A stretch of DNA of 64,000 bases, from contig NZ_LR735021.1 in the NCBI RefSeq assembly GCF_900009265.2, forward strand, positions 126,436-190,435, written 5' to 3'. Source of the stretch: Planktothrix paucivesiculata PCC 9631 (GTDB taxonomy: Bacteria > Cyanobacteriota > Cyanobacteriia > Cyanobacteriales > Microcoleaceae). The notes under the pieces are model-generated. The model made no database searches. It was not told the origin of the DNA and saw nothing but the letters and a program-made list of their open reading frames with translations. This document shows, in pieces, positions 33,698-43,122 of this stretch (within the stretch, counting starts at the first letter, position 1; each line of letters opens with the position of its first letter). The position numbers were made by a program, and so were the translations under genes.

Positions 33698-33744
33698 TAT
33701 CAAAATCAGTAGATTTGATTTTTTATAAGCCCGATTATTCTCCT

Positions 33745-33999
33745 ATGACCTACCAACTTAAAATCGACTACCCCGAAACCTTCCCCGATGCCCTCCAACA
33801 AACAAAAGAACAATTTGAACAAGAAGCTAAATGGGCAATGGCAGTTAAACTCTTTGAACTCAAACGACTTTCTTCTGGAATGGCAGCCGCGTTAATTGGG
33901 GTAGATAGAGTTACATTTCTCCTCAAATTAAAAGATTATGGTATCCCCATGATTGACTTAACAGAAGAAGAACTATTATCTGATTTAAAAAATGCCTAA
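33745..33999 (+). CDS. UPF0175 family antitoxin
   Basis: 84 residues from ATG 33745 (a TTG at 33715 would add ten). AKWAMAVKLFELKRLSSGMA, then AALIGVDRVTFLLKLKDYGI, is the UPF0175 winged/HTH signature. It overlaps the downstream DUF3368 gene by 8 bases. In cyanobacteria this pair is a recognised type II toxin-antitoxin arrangement; this member would neutralise and repress. Confidence 0.85.
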   Translation: MTYQLKIDYPETFPDALQQTKEQFEQEAKWAMAVKLFELKRLSSGMAAALIGVDRVTFLLKLKDYGIPMIDLTEEELLSDLKNA

Positions 34000-34492
34000 C
34001 CCGGAAAGAATTGTTATTAACACCTCCCCGCTAATAGCCCTTTTGGCTGCCTTGGGTGACTTAACTATTTTGCAATCCCTTTATCCAGAAGTATTAGTTC
34101 CTTTTGAAGTCTGCCAAGAAATTCTTAGTGGCGGTTCTAGTAACTTTGCTGTTGCCGAATTTACTGCTGCTAATTGGCTACAAAAACAGCCTAACCCTCT
34201 GAATATTTCTCCTCTCCTCCTCAACTCATTAGACATTGGCGAAGCCTCAGTGATTCAATTAGCTTTAAATGAAAATATCCAAACCGTTTGTATTGATGAA
34301 TCGGTCGGACGGCGAATTGGTAGATTAAGCAGTCTTTCCGTTACAGGTTCCATTGGGATTTTATTACGTGCCAAACAGGAAGGCTACCCCTTATCAATTA
34401 AACAATCTATTCAACAAATGATTAACCAAGGAATTCGATTAAGTACAACTGTAATTGAATTCGCCCTCAAGCAAGCCGGAGAAAATAATTAA
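33992..34492 (+). CDS. DUF3368 PIN-like toxin
   Basis: 166 residues. RIVINTSPLIALLAALGDL (N-terminal acidic/Asn site), LNSLDIGEASVIQLALNEN and VCIDESVGRRIGRLSSLSVT, then GSIGILLRAKQEG, are DUF3368 PIN-fold motifs, a putative ribonuclease toxin. Partner of the preceding UPF0175 antitoxin; likely a plasmid-stabilising pair. Confidence 0.85.
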   Translation: MPNPERIVINTSPLIALLAALGDLTILQSLYPEVLVPFEVCQEILSGGSSNFAVAEFTAANWLQKQPNPLNISPLLLNSLDIGEASVIQLALNENIQTVCIDESVGRRIGRLSSLSVTGSIGILLRAKQEGYPLSIKQSIQQMINQGIRLSTTVIEFALKQAGENN

Positions 34493-34536
34493 TCCAACTC
34501 AAAATTAACCTATCTTTTAATCTAATACGAGAAACT

Positions 34537-34982
34537 TCATCGGCCAATATTATAAATACTTTTTACTTGAGTTAAGCGAGTAGCAAAGAGTAAAGCCGCT
34601 AAAATATCATCCCGTTCTAAATCATCATAGTCTGCTAAAATTTCCTCAATACTCATCCCAGAACTCAGTATCCCTCTTCTGTCACTCTCCGGTTTTTCCT
34701 ATGATTAGTAATTTCCAAAGCCACGTTATAGTCAACTATCTGGGATAGGGCGATCGCATTTTAGCCAATTTCGCACTCTCAGGAACTGCTACTCGGAAAA
34801 AATAGCGTGATCACTTACTGTGTCTACGCTCTAGGACTCAAAAATGCAAGATTTTTCGGAGAGTGACAGAAGAGGGATAACTCTAAAATAAACTCAATTG
34901 GATAACGCAATCCCCGGATACAAGGTTTGCCATGACAAATATTTAGATCGAGAGTAACTCGTTGCAAGAGGGAGTCATTCAT
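34537..34982 (-). pseudogene. DUF433 antitoxin gene interrupted by MITE
   Basis: 5' part from ATG 34982: MNDSLLQRVTLDLNICHGKP and CIRGLRYPIEFILE; 3' part LSSGMSIEEILADYDDLERD to a stop at 34537. Both belong to the DUF433 family (HTH antitoxin for DUF5615 PIN toxins). A 207-bp MITE (34671-34877) sits between them. Removing it with one TA joins the halves in frame across GAG TTA CTG AGT. No DUF5615 toxin is next to it. Confidence 0.8.
34671..34877. mobile_element. 207-bp MITE with TA target duplication
   Basis: Inverted ends TCCCTCTTCTGTCACTCTCC and its complement (24-25 bp), flanked by TA on both sides (34669-34670, 34878-34879). No ORF inside. The TA duplication points to mobilisation by an IS630/Tc1-type transposase, but its ends differ from those of the IS630 copies in this window. 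Confidence 0.85.
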
Positions 34983-35039
34983 GAAACTATATTCTGAAAT
35001 AAACTCATTATAATAGCAACTAATTTGCTTTAGCAAGAA

Positions 35040-35889
35040 GATTTTTATTAATAATTAATTAACTTAATCAAAAACTACTGTGGCAAAAAAAACTGTTATT
35101 TATAACGGTAGTTACATCAAGATTGTTCCTCAAGTGTTCAGTACAAATTGATAAGATGATTATGCAAAGAAAGTGGAAGAATAGGCTTTTTTAAATATTC
35201 CTAAAAATCAAGAATTATAGTAAGCCCTAAAAAGCTTAAGTGAAAAAAAGTTAGTACACCCACAGTACCAAGTTAGATCATTAGGTGATTGACTCTGATT
35301 GATTCTAACCTGCAAAAGATAGCTAGTGATATCAATCCCTGCTCCGACTTACTCCACACATGAATTCGTCGATTGGCATCCTTTGATTTTCCGTCAAATG
35401 CTACGTCTCTAGCTTTGCACAAAACTTCCCATCCTGTTACCCATTAATTGCTCATCGCTACCCCAGTAACGCAGGTTACAGTCGCCATGTCATTGCAAAT
35501 TTGCTCCCGCTTTCCTCATGGTTACAAAACTTGTAACTATTGATTTATATAGCTTTAGCGCGTTTTTTGCATCTTCTAAATTCTCCCATGCTGTGACTTT
35601 ATTTTCCCGTGCTGTGACTTTATCCTCCCATGCTGTGACCTGAAAAATTTTAAACCTTTATACAGCAAGGGTTTCAGCGATGGTTACAAGCCTGATCATA
35701 TTGATCAGTCTTGATCCACACGAGGTAAAAAAGCCAAAAAAAGCAGGGCGGTAGTATGGGAAAACTCAATTCCCAGTCTCGTTATGAAACCTTACTCAAC
35801 CCACTACAGGCTGTTTAAACGCCATCAACACGCCTTAACTGCTCAACTAACAAAACACCCCTACTCCTCCAAAACAACGCTTCTAGGGG
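35040..35889. other. 850-bp intergenic region: probable replication origin
   Basis: The longest gene-free stretch of the window, directly upstream of CyRepA1. Three 21-base-period iterons of CCCATGCTGTGACTTTAT type start at 35585, 35606 and 35627. A palindrome GTTACAAAACTTGTAAC lies at 35521-35537 and TGATCATATTGATCA near 35693-35707. An extra iteron core recurs at 36524-36537 inside the Rep gene. The left 500 bases are AT-rich without recognisable features. Confidence 0.65.
35585..35644 (+). repeat. Iterons (3 direct repeats, 21-bp spacing)
   Basis: CCCATGCTGTGACTTTAT, CCCGTGCTGTGACTTTAT and CCCATGCTGTGACCTGA, each starting exactly 21 bases after the previous one, two helical turns, on the same face of the DNA. 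This is the arrangement of Rep-binding iterons. Confidence 0.8.
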
Positions 35890-38800
35890 GTGAATTCTTT
35901 GGCTAAATTCATTTCTAGTAAACGGTCTAACCCCTGCCCGATCTGTAACGACATCAAAGGCAAGTGTCGTATCCTCCCCGATAGTGACCTGGTGTTGTGC
36001 ATGAACAGCACCGTTGACCTTGACGGTTGGCGGTTTCTCGGACTTTCACAAGGAGGGTTATGGGGAAAATATGTACCCCTACATCCTGGCGAGTTAACCC
36101 CAGAAGACAAAATACTCCGACGCCAACAAGCTGAAGAACGCTCATTAGAACGACTTGCCATCAAACAAGGGATTGCAGAAAGTTTGTCGATGCAACAGCG
36201 CGATCGCAACTTCCGACAACTCCTGAACCAACTTAGCCTTCACCCCGATGACCGAAAAGACTTAGAACGCCGAGGGTTATCTGCTGAACAAATTCACCGG
36301 GGAATGTTTCGTTCCGTTTCTCCAACAGTCAAACTCGATGAACCCGTCTCCCCTCAACTTCCTGGTATGGCGGTAGACGGACGACATCTAACCGTTAAAC
36401 ATCAAGGTTACTTCTGCCCCATCTTCAACCCAGAAGGATTAATTATTGGCGGTCAAATTCGGCTTCGAGATACCGTAAACAGCAAATATCGATGGTTACT
36501 TTCTCCTCAAAATCGTAATCGTTCCCATGCTGTGACCTCCCACCTTCAAGAAACAGGTGAACTTCCCCTACAATGTGTCTGGGTTAATCCTCTACAACGA
36601 GATATTCGACTCGCTGAAGGAATTCTCAAACCTTGGATTGCTGCCCACCGCAGACATCAAAACTATTTAGGTGCCGCCGGAGGACAATTTACCAGCAGTC
36701 CCCAACTACTCAAACGTAACCTTGAAATTTTCCAACCCCAACGAATTATTCTCACTCCTGATGGGGGTGCTAAAAATAATCCCCACGTCATCAGACAGTA
36801 TCAACATCTTTATCAACTACTGCAATCTTGGGGTTACTTTTTATGGGTTGAGTGGTGGGGTCAGGAAACCAAACAACATCCTGATGTTGATGAAATTACC
36901 CCAGATACCGCCACAGAAATTATTCCTTACTCTGAATGGGATGTCACAGTAGGGGAAGAAAGGATAGCCTTCGGTGAAAACGCCTTCATCTCTGCTACTG
37001 AGTGGGAAAACCGTTTTAAACTGCCTCAACTCAAAGCCGAGTTAACCCAAACCCTAAAAACTTTTTTTACTAAACTTCTCAAGAAACCTTCAGTAACACA
37101 AGGATTTGCACCGCAACTTCCTAAAAATCCTCTCCAAAATCCAGAGGCAAAATTACCCGTTTCTACCAGCGCCATAGTTAAATGGCAAGCCCCCAAATTT
37201 TCCCAAATTAACTACCAACCCGGAGAATTACCTGAGTTTGAGGATTGGTTACAAATCGGTTCACCCAGTATTCAGTTTGAAGCAGGGCAACGTCTAACAC
37301 TCCTAAAAGAAGCATACAATAAGGGTTATCAAACCATCAAAGATTCCACTCCTCCAGGTTACGGAAAATCTTATGATGCAGGGCAAATTAATTTATCAAC
37401 TTTTGACATTGACCCAAACGACAAAGACAACAAAACTCGGATTTTCTATCTTTCCCCTGACCATCGAAATCCCACTAATATTACCCTTGAACAAAATTAT
37501 ATTGATCTCGAAGCAAGACACGAAGGATTAATTCAAGACACCACCCGCACAACGGCGATGGGAAATCCCTTCTTAGAACGTTGGAAATTTTCTAAGCAAT
37601 ATCAAGCCCCTACTATTCCCACCAACTGTCCTGAAACTCGCACGTTTGAACTGACAGCACAACGGAATTTAACTGTTTTTGGCGGCCAGGATTCTCCCAT
37701 CTGCCAAAGTTGTCCTCATCTGCACGGATGTAGCTTCTTAAATCAACGATGGGAAACCTTAAGTCATCAACGGTTAATTCGGGCTGACATTCACTCAATG
37801 TCAAAACCAGCCGAGACTGACATTGGCATTATTGAGGAGTCAGGAGTTAACTTACATCCCACTCAAACCGTGAGTGTAACCTTGGCAGATATTGAGAGAA
37901 CGGCGGGAAAACTACAATTTGCAAAAGATCTCCGTATCTTTAAAGCATTGCGTCCTATTTTAAGTTCTGTTTATCAAGCAATTAAAGATTTATCTTCTCA
38001 AAATAAACGCTATGGAATGAGCCATTTTGAGTTGATGAAAGTATTACCCACACCGGAAGAACTTAACGATAAAATTTGGGAATTGTATGCAGACGATTGG
38101 TTAAAAACTAATAATGTTTGGGGAAAACCTCGTTATCACTATGAAATGATTGATGGTGAACCTGTTGCTACCCATATTATCGGTGAAGATTGGGAAATTC
38201 CGTCTCTCCACGACCTCAAAAAAGAATGCTATCGTTTGTTAGGACATAACCTGGATAAATTGTTAAATGGAACAATGAGCCCCCAGGAAAAGCAACAAGT
38301 TATTGAAGAAAATCTGATCCTGAATTGGATAGCTCCCCTTGTTAATGCTTTATGTGGAAATCGAAGAATTAGTTTACAAGTTGTTGGCAATACCTTAACG
38401 ATTACTCAACCTTGGAAACGTCACTTAGAGATTGTTAAATCCTTTGGGTTTAGAATTTTTCTGGATGCGACTCAAACGAAAGAAGATTTAGCTCTAAATC
38501 TCAAGATTGGTTCAACACAGATCTTAGAAATTCGCCAACGTCAACAATCGATTCCTAATTTACAAATTCATATTATTCGAGGATTAGGACATTGTGGAAA
38601 ACAACGACGCCAAACCCAACAGGATAGAATTAGAATTGCAGTAGAGGCGATCGCCCATCGTCATCAAGGTCAACGAATTGCTGTTAATGATCATAAGGCA
38701 GTTACAGAAGACTATCAACCTTTACTCCATACCTTGTTAGAAAAATTGGGTTATTGGCATCGAGATACCAGGGGTTCTAATCAGTTTCTCAACACTCAAA

Positions 38801-39606
38801 TTCTCTTAAATGTTGGTTTACCCATTCCCAATTTAGGACAACTTGCGGCTCAATGGCAAGCCCTCACAGGACAGTCAAGAAAGCCAACTCAATTAACAGG
38901 AGAATATGGAGCCTGGGTATATCGTAAAATTTGGGCGGAACTGATTCAAGCGGATGCTCGACTTCGCGCCCATTTGAGACAGAATGAACAATTGCACGTC
39001 TATCATTTGGCTGATTTAGATAATGCTGCGGTATTACAGTTACGTTTAGCATTTCCAGGTGCAACGGTTACTGTTGAAGATGTTTATGATTATGCACCGG
39101 AAGCAGCCTCGAAAGGGATACAAATTGAACGAGGAATTATAGCCACTATGTGGGATTTAATAGAAGGTGGCAATAAAACAACGATTGATCAAGTTGCTGA
39201 ATTGGTAGGGGTTACACAAGGGCGAATTAGTCAATTTTGTTCATCATTAGGGGGGTTTAAGCAAGTCAAAAAAACTTTAATTTTGTTATTAGAAGCTCTT
39301 AATAGCAAAACTAAACTTTTGGATTTACCCGAAGAACTCAAATGGATGGCTCAAGTTTATCTTCCTGCGGTTGCTCAAACTTTAGAATCTGAAACAATAA
39401 CGGCGGAGGAAAATACAATTGAGGTGGTTCGTGATTTAATGACTGTTACTAAGGTTTACAGTATTAAGCCGTTGAGATTGATTTTAGCTAACACTCCCCT
39501 ACCTACTTTATGCCAGTTATTTAGGGTATTAGTCCGTGTATTGCCAATTGAGATTCAGGATGCTTTAAAATCGTTCTTTTTATGGAAAATGGCTGTTACA
39601 GCTTGA
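35890..39606 (+). CDS. Plasmid replication protein, CyRepA1 family (DUF3854)
   Basis: 1,238 residues from GTG 35890. N-terminal zinc module NPCPICNDIKGKCRI (residues about 14-28) as in primases; TOPRIM-like DUF3854 segment around 235-350 (GILKPWIAAHRRHQNYLGAA, RIILTPDGGA, QHPDVDEI); helicase-like P-loop STPPGYGKSYD near 490; four-Cys cluster (CQSCPHLHGC, about 605); C-terminal HTH TIDQVAELVGVTQGRISQF near 1100. This primase-helicase layout is that of the large cyanobacterial plasmid Rep proteins now called CyRepA1. It would initiate at the adjacent iterons. Confidence 0.85.
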   Translation: MNSLAKFISSKRSNPCPICNDIKGKCRILPDSDLVLCMNSTVDLDGWRFLGLSQGGLWGKYVPLHPGELTPEDKILRRQQAEERSLERLAIKQGIAESLSMQQRDRNFRQLLNQLSLHPDDRKDLERRGLSAEQIHRGMFRSVSPTVKLDEPVSPQLPGMAVDGRHLTVKHQGYFCPIFNPEGLIIGGQIRLRDTVNSKYRWLLSPQNRNRSHAVTSHLQETGELPLQCVWVNPLQRDIRLAEGILKPWIAAHRRHQNYLGAAGGQFTSSPQLLKRNLEIFQPQRIILTPDGGAKNNPHVIRQYQHLYQLLQSWGYFLWVEWWGQETKQHPDVDEITPDTATEIIPYSEWDVTVGEERIAFGENAFISATEWENRFKLPQLKAELTQTLKTFFTKLLKKPSVTQGFAPQLPKNPLQNPEAKLPVSTSAIVKWQAPKFSQINYQPGELPEFEDWLQIGSPSIQFEAGQRLTLLKEAYNKGYQTIKDSTPPGYGKSYDAGQINLSTFDIDPNDKDNKTRIFYLSPDHRNPTNITLEQNYIDLEARHEGLIQDTTRTTAMGNPFLERWKFSKQYQAPTIPTNCPETRTFELTAQRNLTVFGGQDSPICQSCPHLHGCSFLNQRWETLSHQRLIRADIHSMSKPAETDIGIIEESGVNLHPTQTVSVTLADIERTAGKLQFAKDLRIFKALRPILSSVYQAIKDLSSQNKRYGMSHFELMKVLPTPEELNDKIWELYADDWLKTNNVWGKPRYHYEMIDGEPVATHIIGEDWEIPSLHDLKKECYRLLGHNLDKLLNGTMSPQEKQQVIEENLILNWIAPLVNALCGNRRISLQVVGNTLTITQPWKRHLEIVKSFGFRIFLDATQTKEDLALNLKIGSTQILEIRQRQQSIPNLQIHIIRGLGHCGKQRRQTQQDRIRIAVEAIAHRHQGQRIAVNDHKAVTEDYQPLLHTLLEKLGYWHRDTRGSNQFLNTQILLNVGLPIPNLGQLAAQWQALTGQSRKPTQLTGEYGAWVYRKIWAELIQADARLRAHLRQNEQLHVYHLADLDNAAVLQLRLAFPGATVTVEDVYDYAPEAASKGIQIERGIIATMWDLIEGGNKTTIDQVAELVGVTQGRISQFCSSLGGFKQVKKTLILLLEALNSKTKLLDLPEELKWMAQVYLPAVAQTLESETITAEENTIEVVRDLMTVTKVYSIKPLRLILANTPLPTLCQLFRVLVRVLPIEIQDALKSFFLWKMAVTA

Positions 39607-39862
39607 CTAAGCCTACTAAAAATCAAATTGCAGAATGTAGAATATAATATTAGCTTCCGTAATTTCTGTAAATTTGAGGGACGCATAGTAGGGATAATAA
39701 AGAAGTTTTAGCCGGAGAATAACTCTCCATTACTTCGTTAACCATTGATTGTAATTCTGACTAATAACTCCTAGCTCCAGATTGAATCTTATGGCTCAAA
39801 TTATTCCTAAATTTTCAATAAAACCGGGCTATTGACCTCAATCTTCAGTGTTCAATTCAGAA

Positions 39863-40165
39863 TTAGGATAATTTTAAGTTAAGGGATAATTGCCCTGGGG
39901 AAATATTTCCTCGACTGCGACGATGACAAGCTAGATGGCAACTTGTACATAACGGAACCAAATTTTCTAAACGATTATCAGCCGGGTTATGGTTCCAGTG
40001 ATGGACTTGCAGTGTATAAGCTCGGCGTCGTGATTTGATGGCATCTGATAAAGGTTCTCCAGGTTTTATACAGAATAAACCACATTTTTGACATTGCCAA
40101 TTCGCCGCTTCTTTAACCGACCATGCCAGTTCCTTCCAATTTTCAGGATAACGATTTGAAGCCAT
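39863..40165 (-). CDS. HNH endonuclease family protein
   Basis: 100 residues: CQKCGLFC, YTLQVHHWNHNPADNRLENL and VPLCTSCHLACHRR give a textbook HNH fold (two CxxC zinc knuckles around HHxxxxxxDN). Stand-alone HNH proteins of this size occur widely and may act in DNA processing or defence. It converges with CyRepA1 and has no partner. Confidence 0.85.
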   Translation of the reverse strand: MASNRYPENWKELAWSVKEAANWQCQKCGLFCIKPGEPLSDAIKSRRRAYTLQVHHWNHNPADNRLENLVPLCTSCHLACHRRSRGNISPGQLSLNLKLS

Positions 40166-40217
40166 GAATAAATTTGGTGATTTTCCTTAAACTCTAGTTT
40201 AGTTTTAATACTTGTCC

Positions 40218-41762
40218 TTAACAAGAGGTTTGTAAATAGTCTGTAAGTTGGTCAAAAAGATCAGCGTTAATAGGGTATGTTCCGAGAATGGGATACTTAA
40301 CACCACCCCAAATACTACCCGATCGCACCCGATACAATGCTAATAATTCAGGAATTTTCGGGGATATAAAAACTTGTGGGGGTGCAAGTTGATCAAGTAA
40401 TCGCGCCCGTTGGTATTGAATTGATTGTGATAAAGCTATATCTAACTGTTTAGCTAGAATTTGTGGGTTTTCTACGACTTGATCCAGTAATAAAATATAG
40501 TGAGGTGGATTAGCAACTGGAACTAAGCTTTTAAAGCAAGTTTCTGGAATATTTAATTGCGCTAAAATATCACAAACAAAGCTTTCTTGTAGCTTTTCGC
40601 CTACTAGATCGCTGATGGCTTCATTTCGTCCTAAAAACTCTAAACAAGGAGTGTGATGATATATCCCCGATACGCGAATGCGATCGCCAATTCGATAACG
40701 ATATAATCCTCCCTTTTGCGATAAAATAATGGTATAGGTCTGCCCAATATTAAGTTCGTGTAGTTGATAAAAGCAACCCTGATCATCTTCAAACTCAAAA
40801 AAGACTTCATCCAAAACAGGAACATATCCGTTAGCTCCTATTAACGGAATTGTCATTGGGGCTTCTGTGGCTAATAAACCTTTACCTTGAACGAAGACAT
40901 TAGGAAATTGTAATTGCAACCCCTTCGCCCCATCTCCTGAATTAGCAGCATCCCAACAGGAAATTAGCTTTAAATTAGACCAAAGTTGTTGCCAAGGAAT
41001 CTGAGGTTCTGCGAGTAATTGCAGACGTTCATTTGATATTTTTTTCTGTAATTCTTTTGACAATAATTCCTGATATTCTTGAATATATTTTAAATGAGTT
41101 TGGAGAAAGCTAGGACTCCAAATTGAAATAATTTCGAGTTGTTCAGCTTGTAATAGTGCTAAAGAAAGCAGATGTTTAAATTGCTGGTAATTCTGCAAAC
41201 TTTTCAGTTTTTCTGGCATGACTAACCAAGGACGCAAAAACCATCGCAACCCATTATCTAAGTAATCTAAATCATTTTGCAAAGAAAGGGGATGATTGGA
41301 TTCAGAATCTAGGGAACCGAATTGAGGTGAAATACAAGCATAGAGTTTACCTGTGGAAAATTTAGGGCCATTTTGAATTAAGTCATACGCCCATACACAA
41401 AACATTTGATTGAAGGATTTTCGCAGCGATCGCGTGTAAGGAATCCATTTCACTGCACCGCTACTTCCAGAGGTTTTTTCATAAAATAAAATTGGTTCGG
41501 GTGTTAGTGGAATTCGCTGGCGTTGAGAATTTTGTTCTCCTAATATCCAATGTCTAATGTTATCATAATCAACGATAGGAACGTGCTGCCAATCTGCTAC
41601 AGAGCGAATGTTTAAGGATTTGCCGTACTCGCTTTGAATCAGGCGATCGCAAATTTCTCTTTGCACCAATTCTTGTGTCGCTTGCGGGTTATCTAATGCT
41701 CGATAAAATCGCCGATAACTTGGGGCTAGAAGTTGCCCAAATAGTTGAATAAATTCACGCAT
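40218..41762 (-). CDS. GH3 family acyl-adenylate amide synthetase
   Basis: 514 residues. GH3 (auxin-responsive promoter) superfamily enzymes activate an acyl group with ATP and join it to an amine, usually an amino acid. Seen: YEKTSGSSGAVKWIPYTRS (ATP-binding motif I, about 94-112), CWDAANSGD, GLLATEAPMTIPL (motif II), YRYRIGDRIRVSGIYHHTPC and LEFLGRNEAISDLVGEKL (motif III). Last gene of the minus-strand oxidative cluster; it shares its start with the stop of the LbH gene (1-base overlap). It probably makes the amide bond of the cluster's product. Confidence 0.85.
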   Translation of the reverse strand: MREFIQLFGQLLAPSYRRFYRALDNPQATQELVQREICDRLIQSEYGKSLNIRSVADWQHVPIVDYDNIRHWILGEQNSQRQRIPLTPEPILFYEKTSGSSGAVKWIPYTRSLRKSFNQMFCVWAYDLIQNGPKFSTGKLYACISPQFGSLDSESNHPLSLQNDLDYLDNGLRWFLRPWLVMPEKLKSLQNYQQFKHLLSLALLQAEQLEIISIWSPSFLQTHLKYIQEYQELLSKELQKKISNERLQLLAEPQIPWQQLWSNLKLISCWDAANSGDGAKGLQLQFPNVFVQGKGLLATEAPMTIPLIGANGYVPVLDEVFFEFEDDQGCFYQLHELNIGQTYTIILSQKGGLYRYRIGDRIRVSGIYHHTPCLEFLGRNEAISDLVGEKLQESFVCDILAQLNIPETCFKSLVPVANPPHYILLLDQVVENPQILAKQLDIALSQSIQYQRARLLDQLAPPQVFISPKIPELLALYRVRSGSIWGGVKYPILGTYPINADLFDQLTDYLQTSC

Positions 41763-42370
41763 TATTTTACTTTTTGATTAGGATAAAGGTTAGTTGTAAC
41801 CGGCAGATAAACACCATTTTCAATAGTTACACCGGGCGCAAGATTCGATCCAGCACCGATAAAAACATCATTGCCAATTTTGACTTTTTTGACATACAAC
41901 ATTAAGTTTTGCTTACGGGGTTTAATGATATGAGAATAAATGCCAACTCGATGTCCAATTACAACGCGATCGCCAATTTCTAACAAACCGCGATCGGCAA
42001 TTTCTAGCCCTGGTGTCCAGTATACATTTTGCCCGATTTTCGCCCCCCACAACCGCAACCAACCAGAAAATACCCCTGGAATTAATCGCAATACCGCCTC
42101 TAAAGCTGGAATTGCAATATATATTACTTGAATTTGATGGCTACCCCACCAAGGGCTATATTCTTTTCCCTGTAAATAACTAATCCCTTCTTTAATCGGA
42201 TAAATCCACTGATGTAATCGATAAATAAAAACGGGCAAACCATAAAGAGAAAACAAGATAGTCAAAGCACTAAAAATGCCGGGTGAATGGGCAAAGTAGA
42301 TTAACGATCCGCCAATGAATAGTAAAATGATAGCCGGAAATAATAAAAGAATTTGACTCAGTAGTGTCAT
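41762..42370 (-). CDS. Membrane-anchored left-handed beta-helix acyltransferase
   Basis: 202 residues. Two N-terminal TM segments (LLFPAIILLFIGGSLIYF; SALTILFSLYGLPVFIY) followed by hexapeptide repeats (AKIGQNVYWTPGLEIAD, LEIGDRVVIGHRVGIYSH, VKIGNDVFIGAGSNLAPGV) that form a trimeric LbH fold. Such enzymes acetylate or acylate hydroxyls or amines. It overlaps both neighbours by a few bases, so it is firmly in the operon with the fatty-acid hydroxylase and GH3 synthetase. Confidence 0.8.
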   Translation of the reverse strand: MTLLSQILLLFPAIILLFIGGSLIYFAHSPGIFSALTILFSLYGLPVFIYRLHQWIYPIKEGISYLQGKEYSPWWGSHQIQVIYIAIPALEAVLRLIPGVFSGWLRLWGAKIGQNVYWTPGLEIADRGLLEIGDRVVIGHRVGIYSHIIKPRKQNLMLYVKKVKIGNDVFIGAGSNLAPGVTIENGVYLPVTTNLYPNQKVK

Positions 42371-43113
42371 GAAAAAGGAAATAAAAATTTTTGAGTAAAA
42401 GTTAATGAAATTTTAGTTCCAAGTTGAGTTGGCAATTCACTGTTTTGATAATAAGTTCCATGCAACCGATCCCAAAGTTTTAAATTAGCACCGTAATTGC
42501 AGTTAGAAAACTGGCTGGAATGATGCCATGAGTGATCCTGGGGCAAAATTAACCAAGGAGATAGAAAACGGTAAAACCAACTATTTGCAGGAACAATCAG
42601 TTGGCTGTGTCGCCATAAATCTAGCACAGAAGTTAAGCTAACTCCTAAAAGATAGGCTATGGGGTCGGCTAGCACATACAAAAAAACTGAATGAATCCAC
42701 AAATAAACAATAAAAAAGCTTGCCCAAATCGTGTTACGAGATGTTCCCAAAACATCCAAATGAGTCACGGTATGATGCACTTGATGAACGTTCCAAAAAA
42801 AAGTAGAATGCAACAAGCGATGATTCCAGTAATAGAGATAATCAACGACAATAAAGCTAATCAGAAAGGTTAAAATTGGAGACACATGAAGATATCCGGG
42901 TGATATCGGTAGCCAGTCACGATAAAATTGATAAATTATCGTCGCTTGCAGAAGTGGAATTAGCATTCCTTGTACAAACAATCCAGCGCTATCTAATAAC
43001 CAATCTTCAAAAGATTTTGCTTTGAGTTGAGTTCTCCCTAATTTATTGCAGATAGTCCAGCCGACCAATCCGATAAAAGCAACAAACACTATAATTTGAA
43101 CAAGAATCTGCAT
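42367..43113 (-). CDS. Fatty acid hydroxylase/sterol desaturase family protein
   Basis: 248-residue integral membrane non-haem diiron enzyme. Histidine boxes NHRLLH (97-102), HQVHHT (110-115) and a C-terminal HSWHHSS match the FA_hydroxylase family; hydrophobic segments surround them. It would hydroxylate or desaturate an acyl chain or terpenoid. Next to GH3 and a Rieske oxygenase; overlap with the LbH gene is ATGA-like. Confidence 0.88.
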   Translation of the reverse strand: MQILVQIIVFVAFIGLVGWTICNKLGRTQLKAKSFEDWLLDSAGLFVQGMLIPLLQATIIYQFYRDWLPISPGYLHVSPILTFLISFIVVDYLYYWNHRLLHSTFFWNVHQVHHTVTHLDVLGTSRNTIWASFFIVYLWIHSVFLYVLADPIAYLLGVSLTSVLDLWRHSQLIVPANSWFYRFLSPWLILPQDHSWHHSSQFSNCNYGANLKLWDRLHGTYYQNSELPTQLGTKISLTFTQKFLFPFS

Positions 43114-43122
43114 AAATAAAGA

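Noticed and set aside
35585-35644. Repeat array as a CRISPR
   Set aside because: Units are contiguous 21-bp direct repeats without unique spacers and lie upstream of a Rep gene; iterons are the better reading.
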